In this document: piece by piece, positions 26,499 to 34,638 of the stretch
How the letters are laid out: every line of letters starts with the position of its first letter
Numbering within the stretch: position 1 is the stretch's first letter
Assembly (NCBI RefSeq): GCF_030296775.1
Contig: NZ_AP027742.1
Location: 2,046,001 to 2,110,000, forward strand
Length of the DNA: 64,000 nt
Source of the DNA: Claveliimonas bilis
Lineage (GTDB): Bacteria; Bacillota; Clostridia; Lachnospirales; Lachnospiraceae
Reading direction: 5' to 3'
Translations under genes and position numbers: made by a program
The notes under the pieces: generated by a model
What the model saw: only the letters and a program-made list of their open reading frames with translations
What the model was told of the DNA's origin: nothing
The model's database searches: none

Positions 26499-28034
26499 GT
26501 GTGTACATCACGCTTCAATATTTTTAATCATAGCAACAATAGTTTTTTTACTCCTGGAACTCAGTTGGCTAATATCGCAAAAGCAAAACCAGATGATCCT
26601 GCGATCGTATACATTTCCCCTAAGAATACAGAGTCCGTCATGACCTGGCGGGCTCTGGAGGAATTATCCAATCGAATTGCATGGTATCTTATGGATCAGG
26701 GAATCCGATCAGGTAAAAGTGTAGTTGTAGCGCTCCCTAACATTCCCACACATATTGCTCTTGCATTTGGCATTTGGAAAGCAGGTGCATGCTATGTTCC
26801 TGTATCCGACAGGCTTCCCAGAAGGAATCTTCTTGAAATTTGCGGATGTGTCTCACCTTCTCTTGTTGTGACTAACCGCTGGAAGCCCAGCAAATATTTC
26901 AGTCTGAGTTCAACCAAATTAAAAGAAGTATGTCAGGAATATCCGGCTGAAATGCCGCCCGATACTCTTGCTGTACCCAATCTTGCAAACTGTACCGGCG
27001 GAACGTCAGGAAAAACCAAGGTTGTCCTTCAAAATATGCCCGCCGGAGGAAGTGATGAAGGGCTTCGGGCATGGTTTGCCATGACCGGTATGAGATTTGA
27101 AATGCGTCAGCTTCTGGCTGGGCCACTCTTTCACGGTGCCCCTCACTCTGTCGCCTTTAATGGGCTTTTTTGCGGAAATACATTGTATATGCCCTCCTGT
27201 TTCGACCAGAGAGCAATCGTAGCTTTAATCAAAAAACACCAGATCGAGTACGTACAGTTGGTTCCAACGCTTATGCAGCGCATTATCAAGATGCCGGATT
27301 TTAATCCGGAGGATCTTGGCAGCCTGAAAGTTTTATGCCATACCGGAGGAGTCTGTTCTCCAGATCTTAAGAAGGAATGGTTCCGCATTCTTTCACCGGA
27401 GAAAATATATGAAATCTATTCCATGACAGAATGTGTGGGGATCACCTCTATCCGTGGGGATGAATGGCTGATCCATGAAGGCAGCGTTGGAAAAATGCCT
27501 TGCGGAAGTATTGCGATCCGTGACGACAACGGGCAGGATCTTCCTGTCGGTCAGGCCGGTAATATCTATATGTCCTGGACAGAAAATGCACCGGAAATCG
27601 GATTTTTAAATTCTCCTCCGCCGGAAATCTCCAAAGACGGTTTTCGGAGTGTGGGCGACATCGGATATATCGATAACGATGGTTATCTGTATTTTGTCGA
27701 CAGGCGCAGCGATATGATCGTAACCGGAGGAGAGAATGTATTTGCCAATGAGGTAGAAACTGTATTAAAAAAATCAAAAAAAGTTTTAGATGTGGTTGTT
27801 GTCGGTATTCCCGACAAGGAATGGGGGCATCGCATCCACGCTATCGTTGAGACCAAGGAGCCTGTAAGCGATAAAAGCCTGATACGGCTTGCCCTTGATT
27901 ATCTGCCCCCTTATAAGATTCCAAAATCTTTTGAATTTGTGGATGAAATTCCACGAAACGCAAACGGTAAAGTCGTACGCAGTACGCTTGTAGAGCAGTA
28001 TATTAAAAACAATTCAGATTCAAATGGAGACTAA
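26499..28034 (+). CDS. baiB: BaiB-like bile acid CoA ligase
   Basis: A 511-aa AMP-forming acyl-CoA synthetase. The GTG at 26499 is used, 9 nt after GAGAGG. Adenylation motifs: CTGGTSGKTKV (P-loop like, about 168), YSMTECVGITSIRGDEW (about 305-325), SVGDIGYIDNDGYLYFVDRRSDMIVTGGENVFANEVE (core to hinge), and the C-terminal lysine in NANGKVVRS. LFHGAPHSVAFNGLF, CHTGGVCSPDLKKEW and IRGDEW agree with BaiB as remembered (about 520 aa). BaiB activates primary bile acids as CoA thioesters after import. It overlaps nothing and is followed by the transporter gene after 4 bp. In C. scindens baiB is the first gene of the operon, so the order differs here. Confidence 0.83.
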   Translation: MCTSRFNIFNHSNNSFFTPGTQLANIAKAKPDDPAIVYISPKNTESVMTWRALEELSNRIAWYLMDQGIRSGKSVVVALPNIPTHIALAFGIWKAGACYVPVSDRLPRRNLLEICGCVSPSLVVTNRWKPSKYFSLSSTKLKEVCQEYPAEMPPDTLAVPNLANCTGGTSGKTKVVLQNMPAGGSDEGLRAWFAMTGMRFEMRQLLAGPLFHGAPHSVAFNGLFCGNTLYMPSCFDQRAIVALIKKHQIEYVQLVPTLMQRIIKMPDFNPEDLGSLKVLCHTGGVCSPDLKKEWFRILSPEKIYEIYSMTECVGITSIRGDEWLIHEGSVGKMPCGSIAIRDDNGQDLPVGQAGNIYMSWTENAPEIGFLNSPPPEISKDGFRSVGDIGYIDNDGYLYFVDRRSDMIVTGGENVFANEVETVLKKSKKVLDVVVVGIPDKEWGHRIHAIVETKEPVSDKSLIRLALDYLPPYKIPKSFEFVDEIPRNANGKVVRSTLVEQYIKNNSDSNGD

Positions 28035-28038
28035 AACT

Positions 28039-29313
28039 ATGGAGACTAAAAAATTTAAAGGCTGGGGAGTACTCGTTGCAGCGTTCATCCTGTCATTTAT
28101 ACCCACAGCCATTATGAGCAACTGCTTTTCCCTGTTCATGGCGCCGGTTTGTGCTGATCTCGGCTTCAGTACAACAAGCTGGTCAATGGTAAGTCTGATC
28201 TCCTCTTTTGCAAGTGCGATCGGAGCTATGATCATTGCAGGAATGTACCAGAAGAAAAATATGAAACTCATCATGATGATCGTAACGATCGGAACAAGTC
28301 TATGCTGGGTAGTTGCAACCTTTTGTACTGCTATCTGGCAGTTCTACCTGATATTCGGCCTGTCAAATATTTTTATGGCCGGTCTGACACAGCTTCCGAT
28401 TTCCATGCTTGTCACTGCATGGTTTGAAGACCGGCGCGCAACCATGATGTCGATCGCTTATGCCGGAGGCGGCCTTGGCGGTACAGTATGGTCGCCTGTT
28501 CTTACAAAATTTATTTCTTCCGGAACTGACGGATGGAAAACCGCAATGCTGTTTGCAGCTGTTACAGTCGGCGTCATCACCGTCCTTACTGCCCTCTTCC
28601 TGGTAAAACGTTCTCCTGCAGAGTATGGCACAGAACCATACCGCACCGGAAACAAAACAGACCAGAAGGACAGCCGTCAGGAAAAGGCAGCCGAGTGGAT
28701 CGGCGTATCTAAAAAAGTTGCCACAAAATCCAGCGCATGGTACTGCGTCCTTGGCGTTGTGATCTGTGTCGGTATACTGGCTGCAGGAGTTACAACTCAT
28801 GTTCCGAACTTTGTCACATCCATCGCGCAGGACGGCGGAACTCTTCAGGGAACAGTATTGTCCGTTTATTCCGTTGTTTCCATTTTTGGTATGCTGGGCG
28901 GCGGCGTGTTGATGGACAAACTCGGCATCCGCAAGACCGTTCTTTGTGCAGCTGTACTGGTTATCGTCGGGCTGGCAAGTCTGGTGGCTTACTCTGTAAC
29001 CGGAATTACAGTGGTCGTATTTGGATATGCATTCTTCGCACTGGCTATGTTCCTTCCGAAAGTTCTGCCGGCAGTTTTGATGTCCAAAGTATTCGGAACA
29101 AAAGATTATGCCGGAATTTATGCTACTGCTAATCTCTTCTTCCTGATCGGATCTGCTTTCGGCGCTGTGCTGACCTCTATTATCCAGGGGATTGCAGGTT
29201 ATGGAATGACCTGGATCTTCTACATGATCGTAGCTGTTTTAATGTTCTTCTTTGTATCCGGCGCCATCAGCGGAAGTGAGAAGCTTCAGGCAAAATATCC
29301 GCAGGGTGATTAA
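28039..29313 (+). CDS. baiG: BaiG-like MFS bile acid transporter
   Basis: A 424-aa major facilitator superfamily protein with about 12 hydrophobic helices (first at about 8-30, FILSFIPTAIMSNCFSLFMA). A cytoplasmic loop rich in charged residues (about 195-220) separates the two halves. The ATG at 28039 is preferred because GGAGA precedes it by 8 nt; an in-frame ATG at 28024 lies inside baiB and has no ribosome site. The first codons are a small duplication of ATGGAGACTAAAA. BaiG of C. scindens imports unconjugated primary bile acids with protons; the same role is inferred from the company of baiA, baiB and baiF. Confidence 0.78.
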   Translation: METKKFKGWGVLVAAFILSFIPTAIMSNCFSLFMAPVCADLGFSTTSWSMVSLISSFASAIGAMIIAGMYQKKNMKLIMMIVTIGTSLCWVVATFCTAIWQFYLIFGLSNIFMAGLTQLPISMLVTAWFEDRRATMMSIAYAGGGLGGTVWSPVLTKFISSGTDGWKTAMLFAAVTVGVITVLTALFLVKRSPAEYGTEPYRTGNKTDQKDSRQEKAAEWIGVSKKVATKSSAWYCVLGVVICVGILAAGVTTHVPNFVTSIAQDGGTLQGTVLSVYSVVSIFGMLGGGVLMDKLGIRKTVLCAAVLVIVGLASLVAYSVTGITVVVFGYAFFALAMFLPKVLPAVLMSKVFGTKDYAGIYATANLFFLIGSAFGAVLTSIIQGIAGYGMTWIFYMIVAVLMFFFVSGAISGSEKLQAKYPQGD

Positions 29314-29376
29314 ACAGCAGCTATTTTACGTTAATATTTATTTACTATACTACTTTTTAAGAAAGGGGAACTATTC

Positions 29377-30747
29377 ATGAAACAAATCGACAACAAATTA
29401 ACTCAAAAATTTGATGAATATCCGCAGTTTGGTGTTCTTCAGGGCGTTAAGGTATTTGTAACTGGTACCAACATCGCCGGACCATTTGCCGGATGCCTCA
29501 TGGCTGAAATGGGAGCACAGGTCCTTCAGGCCGAATCTCCTTCCATCGCCTGCCAGACAAGAGGTACACTGTCGTGGTCTCAGAACCACCGTAACGAATA
29601 TTCCATTACGATCAATACAGCAAAGGCTTCCGGACGTAAAATCTTCTATAAATGTGTCGAATGGGCAGATATCTGGATCGAGGCCGGTAAGCCGGGATCT
29701 TACGCAAAACGCGGTATTACAGATAAATCCTGCTGGGAACACAATAAAGCCCTTACAATTGTCCATGTATCAGGATACGGACAGTTTGGGCCATCTAAGG
29801 ACAAACCGTCCTACGATGTGTCCGGACAGGCAATGGGCGGATATATGTACCTGAACGGACCTTCGCCCACTTCCAGCCCTCTGAAAGTAAATCCGTACCT
29901 GTCAGACTATGTGACCGCATACAATGCCTGCATCGTCGCTCTCTCCGGCTATATCAACGCACAGCGCACCGGCGAGGGAGATTCCTGTGACGTGGCACAG
30001 TATGACACAATGTTCCGTCTGCTGGACAACTATCCGGCAAGGTGGTTCAACAACGGCTATCCGAAGCAGGGCGAGCCTGTTCCGGAGCGTACAGGAAACA
30101 AGAGCGACATGGCGGCATGCTTCTCCTTCTACGATACAAAGGACGGCAATACTATCTTTGTCGCTATCACAGGACAGGGCCCTGTTACCCGCGGATATCC
30201 GATCATCGGTATGGGAAAACCGGGCGTGGCAAAAGATATTCCAAAAGACTGTACCGGATTCCCTCTCTTTGACCCAAGGGGACAGAAAGCCGACAAACTC
30301 CTTACCGAGTTCTGTGCTTCCCACACCTGCGACGAGCTGGAAGAAATCTTCAACAAGGCAGGTATCCCCTGCCAGAGAGCTTACGGACCTGCTGATATCG
30401 AAAAAGATCCGCAGTATGAAGCACGTGAGAACCTGGTGGAATGGGAAGATCAGTGCTTCGGCCGCATGAAAGGCATCGGCATTACCAATATCTTCAAGAA
30501 GAATCCTTCTCAGATCGTTGCTTCCGCTCCCTGCTTCGGCGAGCACAACAGGGAAGTTCTTCAGTACTTTGGCTATACCGACGAGGAGATCGACAAACTC
30601 TACAAAAATAAAGACATTGTAACATGGACTCCTGCCGAGACAGCAAAACGGAAATTATTCGTAGAATGGGGATTCTTCTGGGATCCGGAACGTCAGGCAA
30701 AACGGATCGGACTGGAATATCCGCCGAAAAAGAAAACAAAGAAATAG
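29377..30747 (+). CDS. baiF: BaiF-like bile acid CoA transferase (class III)
   Basis: A 456-aa class III CoA-transferase. GSNIAGP-like GTNIAGPFAGCLMAEMGA at the N-terminus, VHVSGYGQFGP near 130, and the catalytic aspartate D177 in NPYLSDYVT, which aligns with Asp169 of CaiB-type enzymes. The GESVDVAQY-like segment GDSCDVAQYD and the C-terminal FKKNPSQI also fit BaiF. In C. scindens BaiF moves CoA from secondary to primary bile acids, saving the ATP of the ligase step. It is the last gene of the unit, 63 bp after baiG behind GAAAGGGGA. It is about 30 residues longer than BaiF (about 426 aa) and ends in a lysine-rich tail (PPKKKTKK), as BaiE does here. Confidence 0.85.
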   Translation: MKQIDNKLTQKFDEYPQFGVLQGVKVFVTGTNIAGPFAGCLMAEMGAQVLQAESPSIACQTRGTLSWSQNHRNEYSITINTAKASGRKIFYKCVEWADIWIEAGKPGSYAKRGITDKSCWEHNKALTIVHVSGYGQFGPSKDKPSYDVSGQAMGGYMYLNGPSPTSSPLKVNPYLSDYVTAYNACIVALSGYINAQRTGEGDSCDVAQYDTMFRLLDNYPARWFNNGYPKQGEPVPERTGNKSDMAACFSFYDTKDGNTIFVAITGQGPVTRGYPIIGMGKPGVAKDIPKDCTGFPLFDPRGQKADKLLTEFCASHTCDELEEIFNKAGIPCQRAYGPADIEKDPQYEARENLVEWEDQCFGRMKGIGITNIFKKNPSQIVASAPCFGEHNREVLQYFGYTDEEIDKLYKNKDIVTWTPAETAKRKLFVEWGFFWDPERQAKRIGLEYPPKKKTKK

Positions 30748-30786
30748 TAGCAGCTGCTACTCATGAAATATTGATTAACCTCCGAA

Positions 30787-30833
30787 AAAAGACCGCCGGA
30801 TCGGGTGCAACATTCCTGATCCGGCGGTCTTTT
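30787..30833 (+). terminator. Terminator of the baiA-B-G-F unit
   Basis: AAAAGACCGCCGGATC (30787-30802) pairs with GATCCGGCGGTCTTTT (30818-30833), 16 bp, 15-nt loop. It also ends leftward transcripts from fur. Confidence 0.88.
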
Positions 30834-30919
30834 CCCGCATATATTTACCGGGTTAACCTTAATATTTACTGCCTATCCGTCTTTTATGCAGTTTACTAGT
30901 TATAGCGGCGATACGTCTG

Positions 30920-31330
30920 TTATATCTGCCCGCTATGATAAATAATCTTTGATATTTTCTTCCCCGAATTCAGATATCCGCTTTGTCTGACACCTTCCTG
31001 AACAATCCGATCCAGCTTTTCTTTCGGCATTCGCAGAACCGTATCATCCTCCAGAACAATTTCACATCCGTCATCATTATTACCTGTCTCCCCGCATTCT
31101 ACTCTATACATATTCTTTCTGTTGATTGCACCGATTTCTTCCAGTGCATTGATCATACGGTATACAGTTGCCAAGCCGATCCTTTTATCTTCCTGTGATG
31201 CCTTGTAATAGATTTCTTTACAGCTTGTACAGTCATTTTCTAAAATAATATCAATCAGGATCTTTCTCTGCTTTGTGATCCGGCACCCGTTTTCTTTTAG
31301 CCTTTGAATAATCTCATCTTTTCCGTTCAC
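30920..31330 (-). CDS. Fur-family metal regulator, reduced C-terminus
   Basis: A 136-aa Fur-superfamily repressor. The winged-helix part is clear at about 5-80 (GCRITKQRKILIDIIL, SCKEIYYKA, IGLATVYRMINALEEIGAI). The usual dimerisation part with HHDH-type metal ligands and CxxC pairs is reduced: only C82 and C96 remain and no HxH motif is visible, so metal sensing may differ from true Fur, Zur or PerR. It is transcribed toward the end of the bai unit and has its own promoter with a palindrome in the spacer (31491-31519). The metal ATPase gene lies upstream on the same strand, which suggests iron or manganese efflux control, by inference. Confidence 0.78.
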   Translation of the reverse strand: MNGKDEIIQRLKENGCRITKQRKILIDIILENDCTSCKEIYYKASQEDKRIGLATVYRMINALEEIGAINRKNMYRVECGETGNNDDGCEIVLEDDTVLRMPKEKLDRIVQEGVRQSGYLNSGKKISKIIYHSGQI

Positions 31331-31490
31331 TCACTCGCCCCGCCTTACGTTTGTGAAATACTGATGACTTCAAATCCTGCTCCGCCGCTCCATGCACCCT
31401 CACCGTTAAAACGTTTGCCTGATCCTTTCAGTATAAGAGATACCACATCAACGAATACGTTTTGAAACAGGATTATTCCTACCTTGAATT

Positions 31491-31519
31491 AGTATATTCT
31501 AACTTTAGTTAGATTTCAA
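31491..31519 (-). promoter_or_regulatory. fur promoter with a 16-bp palindrome filling the spacer
   Basis: Minus-strand TTGAAA (31519-31514), 17-bp spacer, TATACT (31496-31491). The spacer is almost wholly the perfect palindrome TCTAAC-TTTA-GTTAGA (31498-31513). A further TTAG/CTAA pair overlaps at 31489-31502, recalling DtxR- or Fur-type metal boxes. The untranslated leader would be about 150 nt. Confidence 0.65.
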
Positions 31520-31550
31520 TAACTATCTTATACATTTTTCAGGATTTTTT

Positions 31551-31580
31551 ATTTAATAGGAAATTTCTTTCCTATTAAAT
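31551..31580. repeat. 13-bp perfect palindrome
   Basis: ATTTAATAGGAAA (31551-31563), loop TTTC, TTTCCTATTAAAT (31568-31580). Flanks are T-rich upstream and A-rich downstream on the plus strand, so it is not a standard terminator for either direction. Confidence 0.7.
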
Positions 31581-31590
31581 AAAACGTTCT

Positions 31591-31680
31591 GCGGGATGCG
31601 CACTCGCGCGAAGTGGAATTTTGCCACTAAGGCGACCGCGCTCGGCGCGAGAGTTCCGCAAGCGGAACTCTTTGTTCTTT
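31591..31680. other. GC-rich multi-hairpin element
   Basis: In an AT-rich setting a 90-bp GC-rich block folds into nested stems: CTCGCGC (31603-31609) with GCGCGAG (31645-31651), enclosing AGTGG (31612-31616) with CCACT (31624-31628), followed by AGAGTTCCG (31650-31658) with CGGAACTCT (31663-31671) and a T-rich tract on the plus strand. No plus-strand gene ends here. It looks like a mobile or repeated intergenic element, or a structured RNA. Confidence 0.55.
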
Positions 31681-31740
31681 TAATCAAGCGTCTCCCACAC
31701 ACAGGGATATATTACGTTGACCTAAGCCGGGCCGACAACT

Positions 31741-31772
31741 GAGGGGGACTGCACATATTGTGAGTCCCCCTC
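31741..31772 (-). terminator. Hairpin after the metal ATPase gene
   Basis: GAGGGGGACT (31741-31750) pairs with AGTCCCCCTC (31763-31772); CACA/TGTG extends it inward. It sits 12 bp past the ATPase stop. No clear U tract on the minus strand. Confidence 0.6.
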
Positions 31773-31784
31773 TTCGCATCATTC

Positions 31785-33872
31785 TTATTTATTTCCGTCT
31801 GTCAAAAGATTTCTCATGCTCCTTAAGCTGATCAGCAGGGTCGATGTATTGTGGAGCAAAGCGGAGGAGGTAGGCCTGATCATTCCAACGCCTCCCAGCA
31901 GGATCAGCCCTGCATTGATCCCGATAATCTGGTGATAATTTTTCCTGATCCGCTTCATCATTCCGTTTGTGAGGCGTTTCAATGTAACAAGCTCTCCCAG
32001 GTCTTCCGCTGCGATGGTAATATCGGCAATCTCTCTTGCAATCTCTGCGCCATCGCTGATTGCGATGCCGGCATCAGCAGCAGACAGAGCAGGGGAATCA
32101 TTGATTCCGTCCCCGATCATAATAACCTTATGCCCCAGTGCTTTCTCCCGTTCCACAAATCCGGCCTTTTCTTCCGGCAGCACCTCCGCATAATACTCAT
32201 CTACACCAACCTGGCGTGCGACAGAGGCGGCAGTCTTCTCACTGTCTCCAGTCATCATAACTGTTTTCTTTATTCCTTCTGCCCGCAGCGCCCGAATCAT
32301 ATCTGCCGCTTCTTTCCTTAATGGATCTTCGATACAGATGACTGCTATCAGCTCCTGCTCGACGGCAAGATACAAGTGGGAATATTCTTCCGGCAGCGTC
32401 TCAAACCTTTCCTGGTATTCCGGGCGGACCGCACAGCTCTCATCCTCAAAAACAAAATGTCTGCTGCCGATCACCACTTTTTTCCCATCGATATAGGAAG
32501 AAATCCCATGAGCTACGATATATTCTACTTTAGAATGCATTTCCTCATGGGCGAGCTGCCGCTTCTTTGCCGCATCCACCACGGCCTTTGCCATGGAATG
32601 GGGAAAATGTTCCTCCAGGCACGCCGCAATCCGCAGACATTCTTCCTCCGGATAATCTCCAAAAGGAAGTACCGCTTTCACAGTCGGCTTCGCCTTTGTG
32701 AGCGTCCCCGTCTTATCAAAGACCACTGTGTCCGCTTCTGCTATTGCCTCTAAAAACTTCCCGCCCTTTACTGTAATTCCGTATCCGCCTGCTTCCCGGA
32801 TCGCTGACAGTACGGTCAGCGGCATAGCAAGCTTTAGGGCACAGGAAAAGTCTACCATGAGCACAGATAACGCTTTGGTTACATTCCGGGTCAGGAACCA
32901 TACGCCTGCTGTTCCGAATAAAGTATACGGCACAAGCCTGTCAGCAAGGTGCTCCGCCCTGCTCTCCATGGAAGACTTCAATTTCTCAGAATCTTCGATC
33001 ATTGCCACAATCTTTTCAAATCTGGTAGATCCTGAAACCGCCTTTACCAGAACGTCCAGTTCTCCCTCCTCGACTACAGTTCCCGCATAGACAGACTGGC
33101 CCTGTACTCTGCGTACAGGCATGGCCTCCCCGGTCAGAGAAACCTGGTTTACCATCCCTTCCCCGCCGTAAACTTCTCCGTCAAAAGGAATCACATTTCC
33201 CATATGTACGGTCACGACATCTCCCTTCCGGATCTGGTCTGCCTTCACAAGGATTTCCTGTCCGTCTCTTTTAAGCCAGACCTTTTTAATGTTCAGGGAC
33301 ATACTCCGCGCCAGGTCTCCCACTGATTTTTTATGGGTCCACTCTTCCAGAAGTTCTCCGACTCCCAGGAGAAACATAACCGAACCGGCGGTATTAAAGT
33401 CTTTGCGTATGACAGAGACGCCGATCGCTGCCGCGTCCAGAAGCGGGACTTCAATCTTCCCTTTCCGGATACAGCACAGTCCCGCGGCAAGATATTTCAG
33501 AGAGCGGAACACCACAACCCCCGCCCGCAGCGGAGAGGGCATCAGAAGTCTCCCACCGTAATGCAGCAGTATTTTCGCAATAAGCTTCTCCTTATATGCT
33601 GTGTTCAGCGTCCTCCCGGAATTACGAACAACTGTTTCCGGCACAGTTACATTTTCATACCGGAAACTTCTCAGCAGCCGGATCAGCGCGGTCCGATCCC
33701 CGCTATAACAGATGACAGCGTCTGCGGTGCGTTCATACACTTTGACATCTGTTATATTTTTCTGTCTGTCCAGATACCACAAAAGAGTATCCGCCTCCGC
33801 ACATGTCATTTTTTTCTGAATGACATGAATGCGAAGACGGCCTCTGATCTCATGCTTTATGATATATTTCAT
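31785..33872 (-). CDS. P1B-type heavy-metal ATPase with SCALK motif
   Basis: A 695-aa metal-translocating P-type ATPase. Phosphorylation site DKTGT (386-390), actuator SLTGEAMP (245-252), nucleotide-domain HP in HFPHSM (about 427) and hinge GDGINDSPAL are present. In the sixth helix the ion-binding motif is S343-C344-A345-L346-K347 (DFSCALKLAMP), not CPC, CPH, SPC or TPC of the well-known groups. The N-terminal about 80 residues look like a degenerate ferredoxin-like domain without CxxC. Only about six hydrophobic segments are evident, the first ones short. Export of iron, manganese or zinc is likely. It lies 6 bp after the DUF6110-type gene and upstream of a Fur-like regulator. Confidence 0.85.
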   Translation of the reverse strand: MKYIIKHEIRGRLRIHVIQKKMTCAEADTLLWYLDRQKNITDVKVYERTADAVICYSGDRTALIRLLRSFRYENVTVPETVVRNSGRTLNTAYKEKLIAKILLHYGGRLLMPSPLRAGVVVFRSLKYLAAGLCCIRKGKIEVPLLDAAAIGVSVIRKDFNTAGSVMFLLGVGELLEEWTHKKSVGDLARSMSLNIKKVWLKRDGQEILVKADQIRKGDVVTVHMGNVIPFDGEVYGGEGMVNQVSLTGEAMPVRRVQGQSVYAGTVVEEGELDVLVKAVSGSTRFEKIVAMIEDSEKLKSSMESRAEHLADRLVPYTLFGTAGVWFLTRNVTKALSVLMVDFSCALKLAMPLTVLSAIREAGGYGITVKGGKFLEAIAEADTVVFDKTGTLTKAKPTVKAVLPFGDYPEEECLRIAACLEEHFPHSMAKAVVDAAKKRQLAHEEMHSKVEYIVAHGISSYIDGKKVVIGSRHFVFEDESCAVRPEYQERFETLPEEYSHLYLAVEQELIAVICIEDPLRKEAADMIRALRAEGIKKTVMMTGDSEKTAASVARQVGVDEYYAEVLPEEKAGFVEREKALGHKVIMIGDGINDSPALSAADAGIAISDGAEIAREIADITIAAEDLGELVTLKRLTNGMMKRIRKNYHQIIGINAGLILLGGVGMIRPTSSALLHNTSTLLISLRSMRNLLTDGNK

Positions 33873-33878
33873 AGACGG

Positions 33879-34178
33879 CTATATCTTTCCTTCATCTGAA
33901 GGATCCGCACCGTCTTCTTCTGTTTCCTGCACTGCCGCAGCCTCCTGCGCTGTCCTTTCCTCATTGATCTGCTGTGCTTCCGCAAGGATATCCTCTGCGT
34001 TTTCCTGGACTGTGGTAACTGTTTTCATCACGCAGTCCTTCGCGCGCAGAGCAGCCGCCGTACACTCTGTATATACCTTCTTTGCATCCCTGCTGGATAA
34101 AATCTTTACCCCTGCCGTTCCGAAGAGGACACCTCCTGCAAATAATCCGATCTTCTTCATTAATGATTCACTAAACAT
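33879..34178 (-). CDS. DUF6110-type small membrane-anchored protein
   Basis: A 99-aa protein with one N-terminal hydrophobic, glycine-rich segment (about 9-28, IGLFAGGVLFGTAGVKIL), followed by a conserved SSRDAKKVYTECTAAALRAKDCVMK and an acidic C-terminal tail. Small proteins of this kind (DUF6110 as I recall it) stand in front of the same class of metal ATPase in gut Firmicutes. AGGAGG precedes the ATG at 34178 and the ATPase starts 6 bp after its stop. It may be an accessory subunit or metal-delivery partner, with C39 and C47 as possible ligands. Function unknown. Confidence 0.75.
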   Translation of the reverse strand: MFSESLMKKIGLFAGGVLFGTAGVKILSSRDAKKVYTECTAAALRAKDCVMKTVTTVQENAEDILAEAQQINEERTAQEAAAVQETEEDGADPSDEGKI

Positions 34179-34227
34179 AAAATTCTACCTCCTGATAAGA
34201 TTTTTATACTGACTGACTATCGTCTGA

Positions 34228-34308
34228 TCACTTATGTCTGTATCCGGTATAAAATACCATTATAAAACAGAATACTGCAGCCCACGCCCAGAATTTATGC
34301 TGTTTCAC
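34228..34308 (-). CDS. 26-residue membrane peptide ahead of the metal ATPase operon
   Basis: A 26-codon frame with a GTG start at 34308-34306 reads KQHKFWAWAAVFCFIMVFYT and ends GYRHK. AAGGAAG lies 9 nt before the start. One hydrophobic helix flanked by basic ends (KQHK and YRHK) is what a single-pass small protein would show. I recall similar HKFWAWxA...FYTGY peptides beside this ATPase class in Lachnospiraceae. It lies between the putative promoter at 34359-34388 and the DUF6110-type gene, so it would be the first gene of the operon. Its role could be to modulate the ATPase. Confidence 0.65.
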   Translation of the reverse strand: MKQHKFWAWAAVFCFIMVFYTGYRHK

Positions 34309-34358
34309 TTGCCATCACTTCCTTCTCCTCTGCTGAATCACCTTAAAGGTATAGTATC

Positions 34359-34388
34359 AGCATAGCAATACTTTTTCGGGCTAGTCAA
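34359..34388 (-). promoter_or_regulatory. Putative promoter of the metal ATPase operon
   Basis: Minus-strand TTGACT (34388-34383), 18-bp spacer, TATGCT (34364-34359). Just downstream is the palindrome ACCTTAAAGGT (34340-34350), well placed for a repressor. The rest of 34391-34546 shows no gene or clear structure. Confidence 0.45.
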
Positions 34389-34546
34389 ACATAATCGCCA
34401 TTATCGATAAATCTTCTCATTATCTTATATGCTCTCGAATTCCGCTTGACAGCAGGAAGGTTTCTGATACATATGCAAACTTTCTCACTTCCTGCCTTTC
34501 GATCTGAATGTAATTTTCATGCATATCCGTCATCTTAATGCATACC

Positions 34547-34590
34547 AAAAGGGTGAGAAGCCTAATTATTCACTTCTCACCCCTCTTTAC
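34547..34590 (-). terminator. Terminator of the dockerin gene pair
   Basis: GGGTGAGAAG (34551-34560) pairs with CTTCTCACCC (34573-34582); on the minus strand TTTTGG follows. It lies about 50 bp after the transglutaminase-dockerin stop. Confidence 0.75.
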
Positions 34591-34638
34591 CATAACAGCA
34601 TCCTGACTCACAAGTTTTTTCAGGTTCTCACTATTCGC

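Noticed and set aside
18308-30747. The bai locus as a recent mobile insertion
   Set aside because: No integrase, transposase, direct repeats or tRNA lie at its ends, and codon style is like its neighbours. Old transfer cannot be excluded but is not supported by the sequence.
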